Assembly (NCBI GenBank): GCA_949987705.1
Contig: OX465281.1
Span: 201,425,112-201,489,111, forward strand
Direction: 5' to 3'
DNA from: Thereva unica
Lineage: Eukaryota; Arthropoda; Insecta; Diptera; Therevidae
DNA length: 64,000 nt
Positions 1 through 10,895 of this stretch are shown here, piece after piece. The translations under genes were made by a program, and so were the position numbers. A model generated the notes under the pieces. It saw only the letters and a program-made list of their open reading frames with translations. It had not been told where the DNA came from and ran no database searches. Each line of letters begins with the position of its first letter. Position 1 is the stretch's first letter.

Positions 1-2
1 TC

Positions 3-188
3 AAATTCATGAAAGATATGTACAATCTCGAATGCACATCAGATGTTACTAAGTCAACAACGCTGAGAGGAACAACCCTCGATTTGACTTTTTCAAGGCA
101 CATTACACTTGAAACACTCCCATTCATTTCATACTTTTCCTATCATCGACCTATCCTTAACAGAATAACACAGATTGCAAGAAGTTAA
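3..188 (+). CDS. C-terminal end of an endonuclease-like ORF (Helentron-type), partial
   Basis: Reading from base 3 gives 61 open codons ending at TAA 186-188; the start lies outside the window. The translation contains TTLRGTTLDLTF followed by FISYFSYHRPIL. This pattern resembles the extreme C-terminus of endonuclease/exonuclease/phosphatase-like domains carried with PIF1-type helicases in Helentron rolling-circle transposons of insects, where a Gly-Thr-x-Leu/Ile-Asp motif is followed by YFSYH(R/K)PI. The identification rests on motif memory over a short stretch and no catalytic histidine can be tested here. A tail of a host gene is possible but less likely, given the repeats around it. Confidence 0.5.
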   Translation, partial: KFMKDMYNLECTSDVTKSTTLRGTTLDLTFSRHITLETLPFISYFSYHRPILNRITQIARS

Positions 189-483
189 ATATCAGAAATG
201 TATAAAAGCTGTAAATGAATTTGTTACTACACATTGTTACTTGTAAATAATCTGTTCATTAAAGTAATAAACATATTTGAATTCATTAGTGCAAATAAAA
301 GCTAATTTATTAATCAAAATGAGTATTTCATTTCACTCCTTTTTGTATCCATACAAAATAATGATAATTTAATATAAATGATTCAATTTTATTCATAAAA
401 GTATGCAATCATTTCATCAATGTTTTCTCATGACGTTGTCACGTTAAACTATCGTCCGTAAATCCTCTTTACAGACAACAAAT

Positions 484-871
484 TTTTTTTAGCTATGATG
501 ATTTATTGTAGTATAATAAACTAAGCCTGCGTTGATGGTAAAATCTCAAAGCGGCGACTAATTAAAACCTTTGGTACATATTCAATTGTGAGCTATAACT
601 CAATCTATAATAAGCTAAATAAGCCAAATCCGTTCTTAACTAAAACTTTTATTTCATTGATTTGCATTGATTTAATTATTGTCATAATGCTGTATCCTAG
701 TTTGGCCATGGAGATTCATAAGTATTACACTGACCAACGCTATATATAATTAATCTTGAAAAGTTTTTGTTAAAGGCTTATGTAGGTTATAAGTTGTGAG
801 ACTTTGCGTAATCCAAAACTTAACAAAGTATTTAACAAACACTACAATAAATCATCATAGCTTAAAAAAAG
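484..871. repeat. Short inverted repeat pair, possible MITE remnant
   Basis: A 22-bp segment at 491-512 (agctatgatgatttattg and four further bases) is exactly reverse-complemented at 841-862. Each arm is extended outward by a T run (483-490) or A run (864-870). The enclosed 330 bases have no reading frame of note. No target duplication was found, so the element class is open. Confidence 0.5.
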
Positions 872-1100
872 GAAATCAAATGTAAACAATAAAATTCTTT
901 GATGCTTCACCCACGTCATGGTATATTTCTTTATTCAATATAAACAATAGTTTTTGAGCTGCAAATAAAAACTATATGCCATAATTTCGTTATCATCGGT
1001 TTTTGTTCTGGAAGCAAATTTATAGACGTATTCATGTCAAAAACTTGTTTCATATGAAACAAAATCCCCGAAGGAAATTAAAAGAAAATTATTATCACGA
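872..1100. other. AT-rich spacer
   Basis: No gene or repeat structure recognised. The short ORF from 1003 runs into the tRNA-like module and has no recognisable domain. Confidence 0.5.
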
Positions 1101-1105
1101 AAAAA

Positions 1106-1194
1106 AAAGCATCGCGAGCCGAAGAATCGAACTCGCCGCCCCACAGAGTCCCCAGATGACGGTACTTCTCCCTAGCCCTTCGCGCCATGGCTGA
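1106..1194 (-). repeat. tRNA-like module 1
   Basis: On the minus strand the segment contains gcgagttcgattcttcgg, which fits a pol III B box and T-loop (GTTCGATTC). About 40 nt upstream it has GGCTAGGGAGAAG, a degenerate A box. The acceptor arms do not pair well, so this is a tRNA-like or tRNA-derived repeat rather than a functional tRNA. It is the first of four such modules on the same strand. Confidence 0.4.
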
Positions 1195-1264
1195 TACTAT
1201 CGGTGGTTGACTAATATGTTAATAAATCATTTCAGAAAGAAGAAAACGAGAAAAAAGAAAACAA

Positions 1265-1362
1265 TCTGCCCCCGACCGACCAGGGCTTGAACCTGCAACG
1301 CTACGCGCCTCTGGATCGAGGATCCAACGCGCTATGCACTCTCCCACCGACCTTCTACCAGT
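1265..1362 (-). repeat. tRNA-like module 2
   Basis: The minus strand carries GCAGGTTCAAGCCCTGG, a good B box with a 4-bp T stem (CAGG/CCTG). Upstream is GGTCGGTGGGAGAGTGC as an A-box-like D arm, and between them gcgcgttggatcctcgatcc. The presumed acceptor ends are not complementary, which argues for a tRNA-derived repeat or pseudogene. Confidence 0.45.
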
Positions 1363-1617
1363 TTTACAACAATAAAGTAATTTGTTCGGTGCCTATGAAA
1401 TGTTTAGGTTGAACTAATTTTAACAGTTTTTATGCCTAATTTCGAACTCCGTTATCAGAATTTCGAAAAAATTTAACGGGACCACCGTGGGAAACTCCCC
1501 TTCAAATGAACCAAAAAAAAAGCAAAAAAGTTATTGGATTAAGTTATGCATGAACAGGACTACAAAATACCTCACGTCGAATTGAGTAACCTCCTCTTTT
1601 TTGGAAGTCGGTAAAAA
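1363..1617. other. Spacer between tRNA-like modules
   Basis: Noncoding, no repeats recognised. Confidence 0.5.
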
Positions 1618-1700
1618 AAGAGTACTCCACCATCACCAAGAATCGAACCCTGGCCCTTTCGCACCCCGATCTAGCGCCTTCCCATTACTCCAAACACTAA
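1618..1700 (-). repeat. tRNA-like module 3
   Basis: The minus strand reads GGCCAGGGTTCGATTCTTGG, a B box with a paired T stem. Upstream is TTGGAGTAATGGGAAGGCGCT in the D-arm position. The AAGGCGCT string recurs in module 4. Acceptor-stem pairing is poor, so a functional tRNA is not claimed. Confidence 0.45.
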
Positions 1701-2861
1701 CTTGTAGGAATGTGGCAATAAACATATTTATTCATGCTTACGTAAAAAGGTACATTCCAATGCTAGATATGTATAAAGTTTCGAAGAAAGTAAACAACTG
1801 AATTATGACAACAGATTTTCTATTATTTATGAAATGTATTTTGTATATTTTATGGAAATTGATAATCATAGGTAAAACGAAGAGTAATATAGTATTGCCA
1901 TAGATGGTGTTCACTATTCTTTGTCATAGATGGGGTGCAATTAAAATATATCAATTCTTTCAAATTCTTGGCGGGCAATTATTGTATAATTCTTTCAGCA
2001 GCATCTCCATGAAAGATGCGTTAGTTTTTCGAGTTATTTGTTTGAATGTTTTCGCGATTCTTCACAATCTCCACTTAATATATTGTCATCCACCAGTCTG
2101 AAGTGTTATTCAACAGAAAGAATACCAAGAAAAAGCGTAATTAGTGGCTAGTCTCTAGGCACAACATCCCACTTTTGTTTTGTTATTCTGAAGAGATACA
2201 TACAAATTTAGTTAATAAAAACTTAAAAATATGATTTTAAACAAAGGGCTTCAAAAATTTTTAGATACGGGGCAAATCGTTTGTAAAATTTTTGTAAAAT
2301 ATTAAAAATTCTGAGAAAAATCACTTCCTTATATTGATGGACTATAAGGACGGTCTTAAATACATCGTTCGTGCAATTAAATTTATAAATTATCATTCAT
2401 TTCAGTAAGCGTTTATATTCCCTGGTAAAAATTCTACTTTTCGTTTTATATCTACTGACACTCACTAATAATTTTAATAACTGCGATTATCCATTTTTCA
2501 TAAACCTACCAAATGTTTCGTTTAAATCATACATATTTTTTGTGATAAATCCACAGCGAAGTTCGATAAAATTGAATTTTTGTTTTGGTCTACAGCACCA
2601 CCTACATGACTATAAACTAATAAAATGAGCAGCATATAAAATATGCATATAAACAAATAAATACTATATATTATTTCCGCGAAATTTCTTAATGATTTAT
2701 AAAGCCGCCGAAGAGCCATAAAAAATCAAATCATACTTTTAATTAAGTAAATGTTTATGTTCTCCTGAGTCTCATTATTAAATAATATAATTTAGTGAGA
2801 AATATGTATAAACAAAACATGTTACACCGAAGTAAAAAAAAATTGTATTTCACCATTTTGC
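1701..2861. other. AT-rich noncoding stretch
   Basis: Only short ORFs without recognisable domains. No terminal repeats or RNA genes were seen. Confidence 0.5.
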
Positions 2862-2938
2862 AGCCGGGGATTGAACTTGGTTCCCCGGGGATAGGATTCC
2901 AGCGCCTTACCTCTAGGCTACCGATATATGGACTTTAT
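2862..2938 (-). repeat. tRNA-like module 4
   Basis: The minus strand has a textbook A box, TAGCCTAGAGG, followed by TAAGGCGCTGGAATCC. About 30 nt further on is the B box AAGTTCAATCC. This is the best of the four tRNA-like modules by internal promoter. The ends do not form a clear seven-base acceptor stem, so a tRNA-derived SINE head or decayed tRNA is more likely than a working tRNA. Confidence 0.45.
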
Positions 2939-3008
2939 TAGAAATCTCTTTTTTGTTGTTAAATATACTTCTGGTTGAAATTTCCAGACCATTTTCTCAG
3001 TTTTTGGT

Positions 3009-3676
3009 CTTTTGACCAGTGGTGTTGTCGAGCCGGAACGCTCCGGAACGTCGTTCCGGTACTTCCTTTTTGGACAGGAACGCGTTCCGGAACTAAAGGT
3101 GATTTCTGATAACGACAATTGGCTGACGAATTGAAAAAAAAAATTAAAAAGAATTGCTGATTTTTTTTTCTAATTTTTGACGAATTTTTATGTATTATCA
3201 TAGCCAAATAAAAGGAAAGATGTTCCATTTCAAATAAGAAAAGTGTGCACTTTCCTGATGAAAGAGCTTTCTTATTGCTGAGAGAATATCCATTAATAAC
3301 CATAAAGTATAATTTCCACTTAATACTATTTTACATCTTGAAATCTTGCAAAACGCAATAATTTTCATCTGAATCTTTACGAAAATTAAACATTTCCCAA
3401 TCTGAAAAATAAACATATTGCGGAATTTTTTTTTGTAAATCAAAACGAAATCAAAATTCGCAGAAAGCAAACGGTTTTACTTACTTTTGCAAAGTAGTAA
3501 AAACCGAAAAGTCTGACTTGAAAAAACAAAATTGTAACTGCCTCCAAATGTGCAATTGATTTTTGTTATTGAAACAAAAATCAAACAGCTGTTTTCTTAT
3601 TCAAATAGATTTCCGTTCGCGTTCCGGTACGCGTTCCGGTAAAAAAAAAAATTAGCACAACACCACTGCTTTTGAC
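3009..3676. mobile_element. Nonautonomous hAT-type element with 8-bp target duplication
   Basis: The element spans 3017-3668. Tips are cagtggtgttg at the left and caacaccactg at the right, perfectly inverted over 11 bp. It is flanked by the identical 8-mer cttttgac at 3009-3016 and 3669-3676, the duplication length typical of hAT transposons. Just inside each end are clusters of GGAACG/CGTTCCGG, which look like the subterminal transposase-binding repeats of hAT elements. No transposase is encoded. The two A/T-rich ORFs inside have no domains. Confidence 0.85.
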
Positions 3677-4708
3677 CAAGAGCTACATTTTGAGATATGG
3701 CCCAAGTCTGTAGCGGCAGTACTTTCAGAGATGAAAGAAGGTCACAGACGGACAGACGGACAGTGCCTCTGTATAAGATTTTTTTTTTTTTTTTTTTGAA
3801 AAAGCTAAAAACGACACCGGCCATTTTCCTTCAAAGTTCGAGAAACCCTTGCGCACGTTATCGTTAAATGTTGGTGCACTTTGTGCGTCCGAAAACGCGT
3901 GAAAAGGGTCTGACGAACCTTTTTTTTAACAAGACGGTGCAAACTTACATATTTTATTGGGGGGCCCACGATATACAGAAACAAGGTTATTAAGATGATT
4001 ATTATATGTAAAAGGCTGTATACCGTATACGGTATTTTAATGCTGGCGGTCGCGTGGGGCCCACTTTCCATATCAAATCGAAGCTGTTGTTGTAATTTGT
4101 GCATTAAAGCTGACGACGCCAGGCGCCCATTTTTTACGGTATTCGAAGCTGTCGTCTCTTTTACATTACCTGCTGTTTCTGTAAACCGTAGGGGCCCAAG
4201 GGTCTGTTTTTGTGGCAAAGGGGCCGCAGTATCATAAAGTTTTGAAACCTTGACCTACGCAGAAGATGTCTAAACGAAAAACATTGTTTATCGTAAGGCA
4301 TTGCAATTAACATCAAAAGAATTATGCACACACAGTCTGCAGCTAACAATTCACTTATATACATAAGAACCCAGTATTTCACGACCCTTACAACTTCCAT
4401 GAAATCAAATTTTAAATAGCCTCGCTTCCAACACCCCATTCTCCTGCTCACCTATCCTAACCTTCATCTGTCCTTGGATATAGCCACAATACTAGAAATC
4501 GCGCCATAACGACGGACATGTTGTCATAGGGCAACGCTTAAACTCAGACATAAAAAAATACGAAGTAACAGGTATGACAATTTTGTCTAAATATAAACGA
4601 CCATTAACTAATCCCATTCTAAAAAGCGACTTTATCTCGCTTACAACACGTTACTATGTATAAATAATGCAATAAATATTAACTAATAACATGAGACATA
4701 AAACATCA
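3677..4708. other. Noncoding stretch with GGGGCCC-containing segments
   Basis: Contains a long T run (3780-3797), short GGGGCCC motifs near 3960, 4057 and 4192, and the palindromic taccgtatacggta near 4020. None of the ORFs here has a recognisable domain. Confidence 0.4.
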
Positions 4709-4976
4709 TTAACCCGCATCCGTCCCTAGTGTCAATTTGATACAAATTCAAAATTCAAATTAAAAAAAACGGATACGTATAAATATTTGGATTCGAATTT
4801 TTGGCTAGCTTGCTAACTATTCTAAATCTAAATTATTCTATTCTAAACTATTATATAACTATTCTAAATCTATTTGTTTAAATTTTTGTATGATTTATGC
4901 CTGTTTTTCTAGCCTGTATCAAATTGATACATAGGAACTTTAACGTTTGAAGTTTTAAGGGACGGATGCGGGTTAA
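4709..4976. mobile_element. piggyBac-type MITE at TTAA
   Basis: A 260-bp element at 4713-4972 with perfect tips CCCGCATCCGTCCC and GGGACGGATGCGGG. It is flanked on both sides by TTAA (4709-4712 and 4973-4976). CCC tips with a TTAA duplication are the hallmark of the piggyBac superfamily. Subterminal repeats (tgtcaatttgatacaaatt on the left, tgtatcaaattgatacat on the right) are also present. No coding capacity. Confidence 0.85.
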
Positions 4977-5747
4977 TTATGATTATAAAAGAAGTATACT
5001 CAATAATATACTGATGTCAATCACACCAGATGTGTGTCGGGTGTAAACATTTCATTTATAACTCTTGATTCGCAATAAAACTCTTCAGACTTTCACTGGC
5101 ATTTATTTAGTCTCAAAAAGGTGCCATGAAAGGGCCCATAGTAACAGTTGTTATATATGTTTAGACGATATATCACATTTATAGGCGTTCCTTCTCCATT
5201 GATACCTAAAAGAGAAATATTACACATTCACTTAATGGTGAGTTTGGCATTTTTTGTCCCAGTTTTATAAATCACCTTAAAGTTAGCCCTTAAAGAGGAT
5301 TTTAAGATGAAGTTTAGATTTCGTTTTCTTGTTCTGCAGCACAATGTGCTTAGCAATGAATAAATCAGAAAGGTCAACGGTGTTCCGTCAGCCCATAAGC
5401 CCCCATATACCTGTTTTTATTGATCGATTGCAAATAAAAAGGAAAAAGGACCCAAGCATAAATCAACACATACGAAACGCACACTAAATACTCCTAGAAG
5501 GTAATATTCGATGGTATTAGTTGCTTCGCATATATTACTTACTCTCCTAGAAAGAAGAGCATTTATAGTTGTATTGAAAAAAAGGCCTTTGCAGAATCCT
5601 GACTACACTATGTGCTGGTGCCTCCATCGTCCTTAAATAATATTCATAAAATTCAAACAAACCATCTCCAGTCCAGGACCTGACTTTGATTATTAAAAGA
5701 GATAAATTGACGTCTCTTGACACAAGCTGTGACTCCTTGAAACTTAC
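4977..5747. other. AT-rich noncoding stretch
   Basis: No recognisable gene or repeat. It contains the downstream intron side of the candidate exon at 5748-5860. Confidence 0.4.
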
Positions 5748-5860
5748 CATTGATCAACAGGGCGTTGTATATAGCTTCATCGTCATCGTCGTCCTTTTCT
5801 GAGAGAGAATCCTTGAAAGTGTAATCTTTATGATAAGCACCCAATTCCGATGCCTTCCAT
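5748..5860 (-). CDS. Candidate internal exon of an unidentified host gene
   Basis: On the minus strand a pyrimidine-rich tract ending in ttgtaag precedes base 5860. The open frame runs through WKASELGAYHKDYTFKD and SLSEKDDDDDEAIYNALLING, and is followed by a consensus donor (aatg|gtaagt, GT at 5747-5746). The 113-nt segment has an acidic Asp run and balanced codon use, unlike the flanking DNA. No protein family is recognised and no neighbouring exon could be linked with confidence. It could be a chance ORF with splice-like ends. Confidence 0.3.
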
Positions 5861-6896
5861 CTTACAATGGAAATAAATTTTTATTATCAGCTTGCCTCGG
5901 AGGAGCATATTTCTTTCTCATGAATAAAATAAATCCTTTAATAAAGTTTCCCTTCGCCCTTAAAGGCGAGCTGCATGGCCACCATCATATAGCTTCTAGG
6001 ATGCTACCAGCCTGCTCCTCCCATCAATGCCATCGCAGCCAAGCCAAGTGCCGAAGAAGTTTTAACCGTATATCAGATATTAACTTTCAATACCATGAGA
6101 TAAATAATTTATGATCTCATTTTTTCGCATTAGAGAGAATTTGCGGCGAGGCATTATAAAAGGAGTGGCAGGAATCCTCTACTTTTAGAGTTCCACCATT
6201 ATCTGAATTAAGTGTAATTACGTGATGGTGAACTGGTTAATTTCTTGCAGCCACGTTACACAGCTGAGGATAATTTATGCCAGGAATCTACTTTATTCCA
6301 AGAACTATTTTCCACTACTGGGAATAGCAAAAATTTCATTCTTCCTTACTAGAATATATAATGAGATTGCGATTCTCTTAAGTTTTCGCAACATATGCAC
6401 TTTTGTGAATTCGAGTTACTAAATTTAACCCGCATTGGAAGATATACTTTAATTTTTTAGATCTACTATATTGGATCAAATTTTCATAGATACGTTTAAA
6501 TCTTTTTTGCTGATGCTTAAGAACGAAATCTGTTACTAAATTAAAAATTCCTGTTATTATCAGGGTTAAACTTGGCCTAATCTCCAAAAAATAATGTTGA
6601 TTTCCCTTTCGATGTTTTCATTTTGCAATATCTGCTTGAAAGGCTAGGGTGCTCCAACTGGAAGTCGTACTAAGCCTGAGGCTATCACCCAGTTCAAGAC
6701 ACAGACACCTTCGCTTAGATTTTGAGAACTGTGCGGGCGTGCATTCTTTATCACCTTGTGGAATATTCTAAAGACTGATACTAAATTGTTTTGGATCTCC
6801 AACGCTGTCGTCGGCCTGGTGCGAATAGCCGTGTGATGCAAAACAGATTATTCTTTGAATCTTGTTTATCTCTGTAATAAATGCATTATGGTTCTA
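5861..6896. other. Noncoding stretch
   Basis: Short hydrophobic reading frame fragments on the minus strand near 5960-6060 (LGLAAMALMGGAG) are broken by stops and could not be assigned. Nothing else is recognised. Confidence 0.35.
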
Positions 6897-8610
6897 TTTC
6901 TTCTTCTTCTTCGATGACACTACAGCCCAATTCGAGCCATATCCTCTATCAGCTTCTCCAACCAGACGTCTTGTCAGCTTGTCTCCAGCTTCTTGTGTTG
7001 AGCAGTTTTGCTGCATCGGCCTTAACATTATCTTCCCACATTTATCGTGGTTTTCCAACTGTTCTTTTGCCATCTGGTAGTAGATACATGGTTTTTTTGG
7101 TATCCTTGAGTCATCCATTCTTTGGACATGACCAGCCCAACGTAAACGTAGTAGCTTGGCATGGGCCGAAAGTTTACACTCTTTGTATAAATCGTACAAT
7201 TCGTGATTGTAGCGTATTCTCCATGCATTGCCTTAATTGACTGGGACGTATATCCTTCTGAAAACCTCCTCTCAAATACATGTTATCTGCGGATTTATTG
7301 GAAATACCCAATGCTTCACATCCATACGTTGCTACTGTAGGTATGATGGCCGATGGGTTTGTTTTTCTGTGGATGGCTGTGGATTATGTTCTGTTTACGG
7401 CTTTTATTCTTATATGAACGTCTATCGTTTCATGGCTGGCTTCCTTGAATGTGGATTCCAGGTAGTTAAATTGGTTTACCCGTTTGATGTTATGTTCCCC
7501 TACGTGGTGTTGAGGTTTCTTCTTCTTTCCACCCTTGACTGAGTTAGAATGTTGCTCTTGTCTGCATTTATTTGCAGCCCTTGCAGGGTTGAGCTCGCAT
7601 CAATGCTTACTTTGCGAATTACTCTTTCTAGGCAGAGATTCAATAGCATGGGTGCCAGCCCATCGCCCTGCTTTAAGCCTTGCTTGACTGGGAAGGACTC
7701 CGTCAATTCTCCTTGTATTCTGACTGCACACCTTGTGTTTTCCATTGTCATTTTTGTTAATTTTACTATCTTTAGGGTTATGTTAAGACTTAGTATTGTC
7801 GCAAAAATTTGTTCCCCGCCGAAGCTGTCGTAGTGTCGTATGCTTGTTAGAAGTCGATGAAAAGTTGATACACGTCGATGTTATTCCAGCATTTTCGGAG
7901 GATTTGCCTTATCCATGTTGATCCATTGTTAACCAATTTCTTTTGAATCCAGCTTGGTATTCACTTATTGCGGCTTTTGCATAAGGTTCCAATCTGGCCT
8001 TAATTATATTTGTCATTATTTTATATACTGTGCTTAAAAGATATGCCTCTATAGTTTCCACAGTTGAATTTGTCCCTTTTTGTGTATTGGGCAGATAATG
8101 CTTTGCTCTCAATCTTCAAGCAATTTTTCGTAACTCCCTATGCGTCCGATGCGCTCATTGGCGTTCAGCAGCTCGCTAAAAAATTCTTTCCATCTTTTCG
8201 TTACATCTTCTGCCTGTGACTACAGTGTCTTCTTTTGTTCTATATATACCGCAGTAGGGTTTGAAGCCTTTCTTGAAGAAGTTTACTTCCTTGCATGCTT
8301 CTCGTGTTTTGTTTTGTGCAAATTTTTCCTCTGCCCTCAGGATATAATTGTTAACGAATTGTCCTTTATTTTTCCTGCAGATTTTTTTGCGGTTCTTCTT
8401 GTTTTCTCGTATTGCAATTTCTTGGCTCCTCGTCGGTGTCTCTATGAATATTTTCCTATTTATATTTCCGGCTTCAATAACTAAATTACATTCCTCGTCG
8501 GACACAGTTGAATTTTTTTTTAGAAGGTTATTCACCGGCTGCGCAGAATTCCTTGAGAGTTTCTGTGCGATCGGTATAAATTGATAAAAAGCTATCTTCA
8601 ATTTCTTCCT
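6897..8610 (-). pseudogene. Decayed non-LTR retrotransposon, family A copy 1 (reverse transcriptase)
   Basis: Minus-strand fragments in several frames follow the order of an endonuclease-RT ORF. A linker lies at 8170-8600. An RT start (LLSTVYKIMTNIIKARLEPYA, with the last two residues extending past a 20-residue window) lies at 7909-8112. The RT core has GLKQGDGLAPMLLNLCLE at about 7620-7700, and the C-terminal module has LRLRWAGHVQRMDDSRIPKK at about 7080-7160. The plus-strand left edge begins with CTTCTTCTTCTTC, that is a (GAA)n 3' tail. Many stops and frameshifts show long inactivity. The same family is present at 41343-42261, where the RT core is better kept. Confidence 0.8.
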
Positions 8611-9939
8611 CTCTACCTCATTAGGATAATAGGATAATCATGCATATATTCCAAATAACCAAACAAGCTTATCAGTGCCTGGGTTTCCTGAAGAGATGCA
8701 GTTCCTGCTCCAGTCAGATGCCCTGGTTGCAATCTACAAGTTCTATATTCGGCCTCGCCTTGCGCCATCAGACTCAGAGGTGATATCACCTTTTGCGATT
8801 TTTTAAGCCACCGTAGGAATGTAGCAGCTCTCTCCAAATTCTTCCGTTATTACCATAGGGACCTAAAACACCCTCCAAAGCCCTAACCTATCCTTTCTCT
8901 TCTATTCTTCAAATCATGCTTACTACTAGACATTGCACAAACGGTGATTTTTAAGCCTGATCTGATCTGGTAGCTCGCATCCATGGTGAGTAGTATATGG
9001 GAAGACACCCTATGCCCACAATTTTTGGATTAAGTTGACCATTCTTTTTATGGACATTATTTGTCCCTGGTCTACTGCTCTCACCAAAGTTTGTGCTGCA
9101 ATTGTCGGCGGAAAATGATATGGCCCATTTTAAATGATAAAATATGAAACAAAAAGTTTCCTGCAAGCTTGGGGGAGGGTTGACAGGGGCTTGAGGGAGC
9201 ACGAAACAATGACAAGAAACTTTTGAAGCAACTTTGCAAGAACTAGTTTTGACAGCTTCATATTTGTTGTTGTTCTTTCTCTGATTTCTCTGGTCTCTCC
9301 TTTCGTAGGGAATGAAAGAGGAATTAAAAAAAAATGGATAATCGAGTGGGTTTGCTGCAAGAGTTTACCCGTGTAGCCAACGATGAAATTTGAAATGAAA
9401 CTCCAAAAGAAAACCAGTGATTGCAGGAAACTTCGCTTCGTTTCGTGTTTCATCATGTAAAATATAGGCTTATAGGTTCAAGTTGTTTCACACGTTTCAT
9501 TTTACTACATTCGATATCACAGAGCTCTGATGTGATGTCGTTTTTTGTTTATAAAAATACTGAATGGTAATGAGGAATAAATTTGGGCTTTCGTGATTTC
9601 TAGCATCGGGAATGAAACATCTATTACATTACGTTTCAGTTCGGCAATCGTTAAATGAGTTAGCACACTCTATACTGCATGTAGAATGGACCTTTTGTAT
9701 GATAACGATAACTTGTCAGGTTTTTGTGGCAATTGACTCCGAAAATGTTACTTGGTTAATGGAATTGCTACAAATTTAAAGAGTTGAATGTGATGATTAA
9801 CTGTATGTTAAGCCATTGCACCTGGCTGCTCGAATAAGATCCTTATCTGACCTAGTTCTACACTACATTACTGGCTAATAGAGCATTTTATGCTCAAAAA
9901 CAAATACTACACTCAAGATTTTCGCATAGAAAAACGAAA
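8611..9939. other. Noncoding stretch with a short inverted repeat
   Basis: agtttcctgcaa at about 9154-9165 recurs inverted (ttgcaggaaact) at about 9420-9431, and TGAAAC-type motifs are repeated between and beside them. This suggests a small decayed terminal-inverted-repeat element, but no boundaries or duplication were found. No gene is recognised elsewhere in the stretch. Confidence 0.3.
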
Positions 9940-10402
9940 CTCTCACTCTACAAAACAGTAATACGACCAGTACTGTGTTATGGTAGCGAGACTTGGACTA
10001 TTGCCCAGGACATAGAAGAACGAGACAACAGGTTTGAGAGAAAAGTTTTCAGGTGCATACTAGGCAAACCAGAGAGGATGGAATATGGCGAAGGAGATAC
10101 AACAGCGAATTGTATGAAATTTTTGACGACCCAGAACTCTCAGCTTTAATAAAAATTATCAGACTAAGACTAGCCCCCCAGTAATCGGGATGGAGGACAA
10201 TCGCATCCCAAAATGGCTTATAATATCAGGAAATAGACCAGAAGGCAGCCCAAGGAGGAGATGGATAGACTCTGTGACAGCTGATGCAGAGGCAATATTC
10301 AACATCCGAAACGAGACTTGCATGGACCGTCAAACTTGGAGAAATGCCCTAGAGGAGGCCAAGGCTCGATTTGTGCTGTGACGCCATTGGATGGATGGAT
10401 GG
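9940..10402 (+). pseudogene. 3' end of a non-LTR retrotransposon (family D)
   Basis: Plus-strand fragments include IRPVLCYGSETWTIAQD near 9960-10015, then a second frame with MEDNRIPKW, PEGSPRRRWIDSV and RQTWRNALEEAKARF to the stop at 10379-10381. This order (YGSETW, then GRP-RWxD-like, then W..ALEEAKA) is the C-terminal region of RTE/jockey-type endonuclease-RT ORFs. A (TGGA)n run at 10387-10400 would be the 3' tail. The frames differ and the RT core is absent, so this is a truncated, dead copy. Confidence 0.75.
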
Positions 10403-10895
10403 GGATGAATCAAAGTGAATAGCAGCAGCAGCGATGAAGCAGATTATGTACAGAATCTCCCGAAAATTTTCGAATACTGCACGAATGCAAGCCCGAAATC
10501 GAGCTCATACCGCGCGGCATGAAAAGGCTGTAATTATACTCGAAATTCTTAAGACCTTACGCGGTATCAAAGGGAGCGAACAGATACAATGTTGAAAAAT
10601 TAGTAGAAAGAGAGAGGCCAAAACAATCAACGTCAGCGGTTCTGATGAAACTTTATTCACCAATAGCAGCGAGCACTAATAACAAGAGTGATGAGCTAGA
10701 ACAAATTTTTAAAAATGTTTCATTGCCCTTGAAATCAGCTGATAAAAATTTCAATAGGAGTGAAAAAGTCAAAATGAACAAAGAAGTAATATCTATGATA
10801 AAAGAAGGCAGAATTACTTAGCCACTAAACGCAGCGTATGTGAAAGAAAGATAAAAAATTAAGGGGAAGTGGCTGGAATGTGCATTGGAAAAATT
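10403..10895. other. Noncoding stretch
   Basis: No gene or repeat recognised. Confidence 0.4.

Noticed and set aside
3597..4451. Minus-strand ORFs of 75-137 residues
   Set aside because: No domain, low-complexity stretches, and overlap of the hAT-type element and T runs; probably chance.
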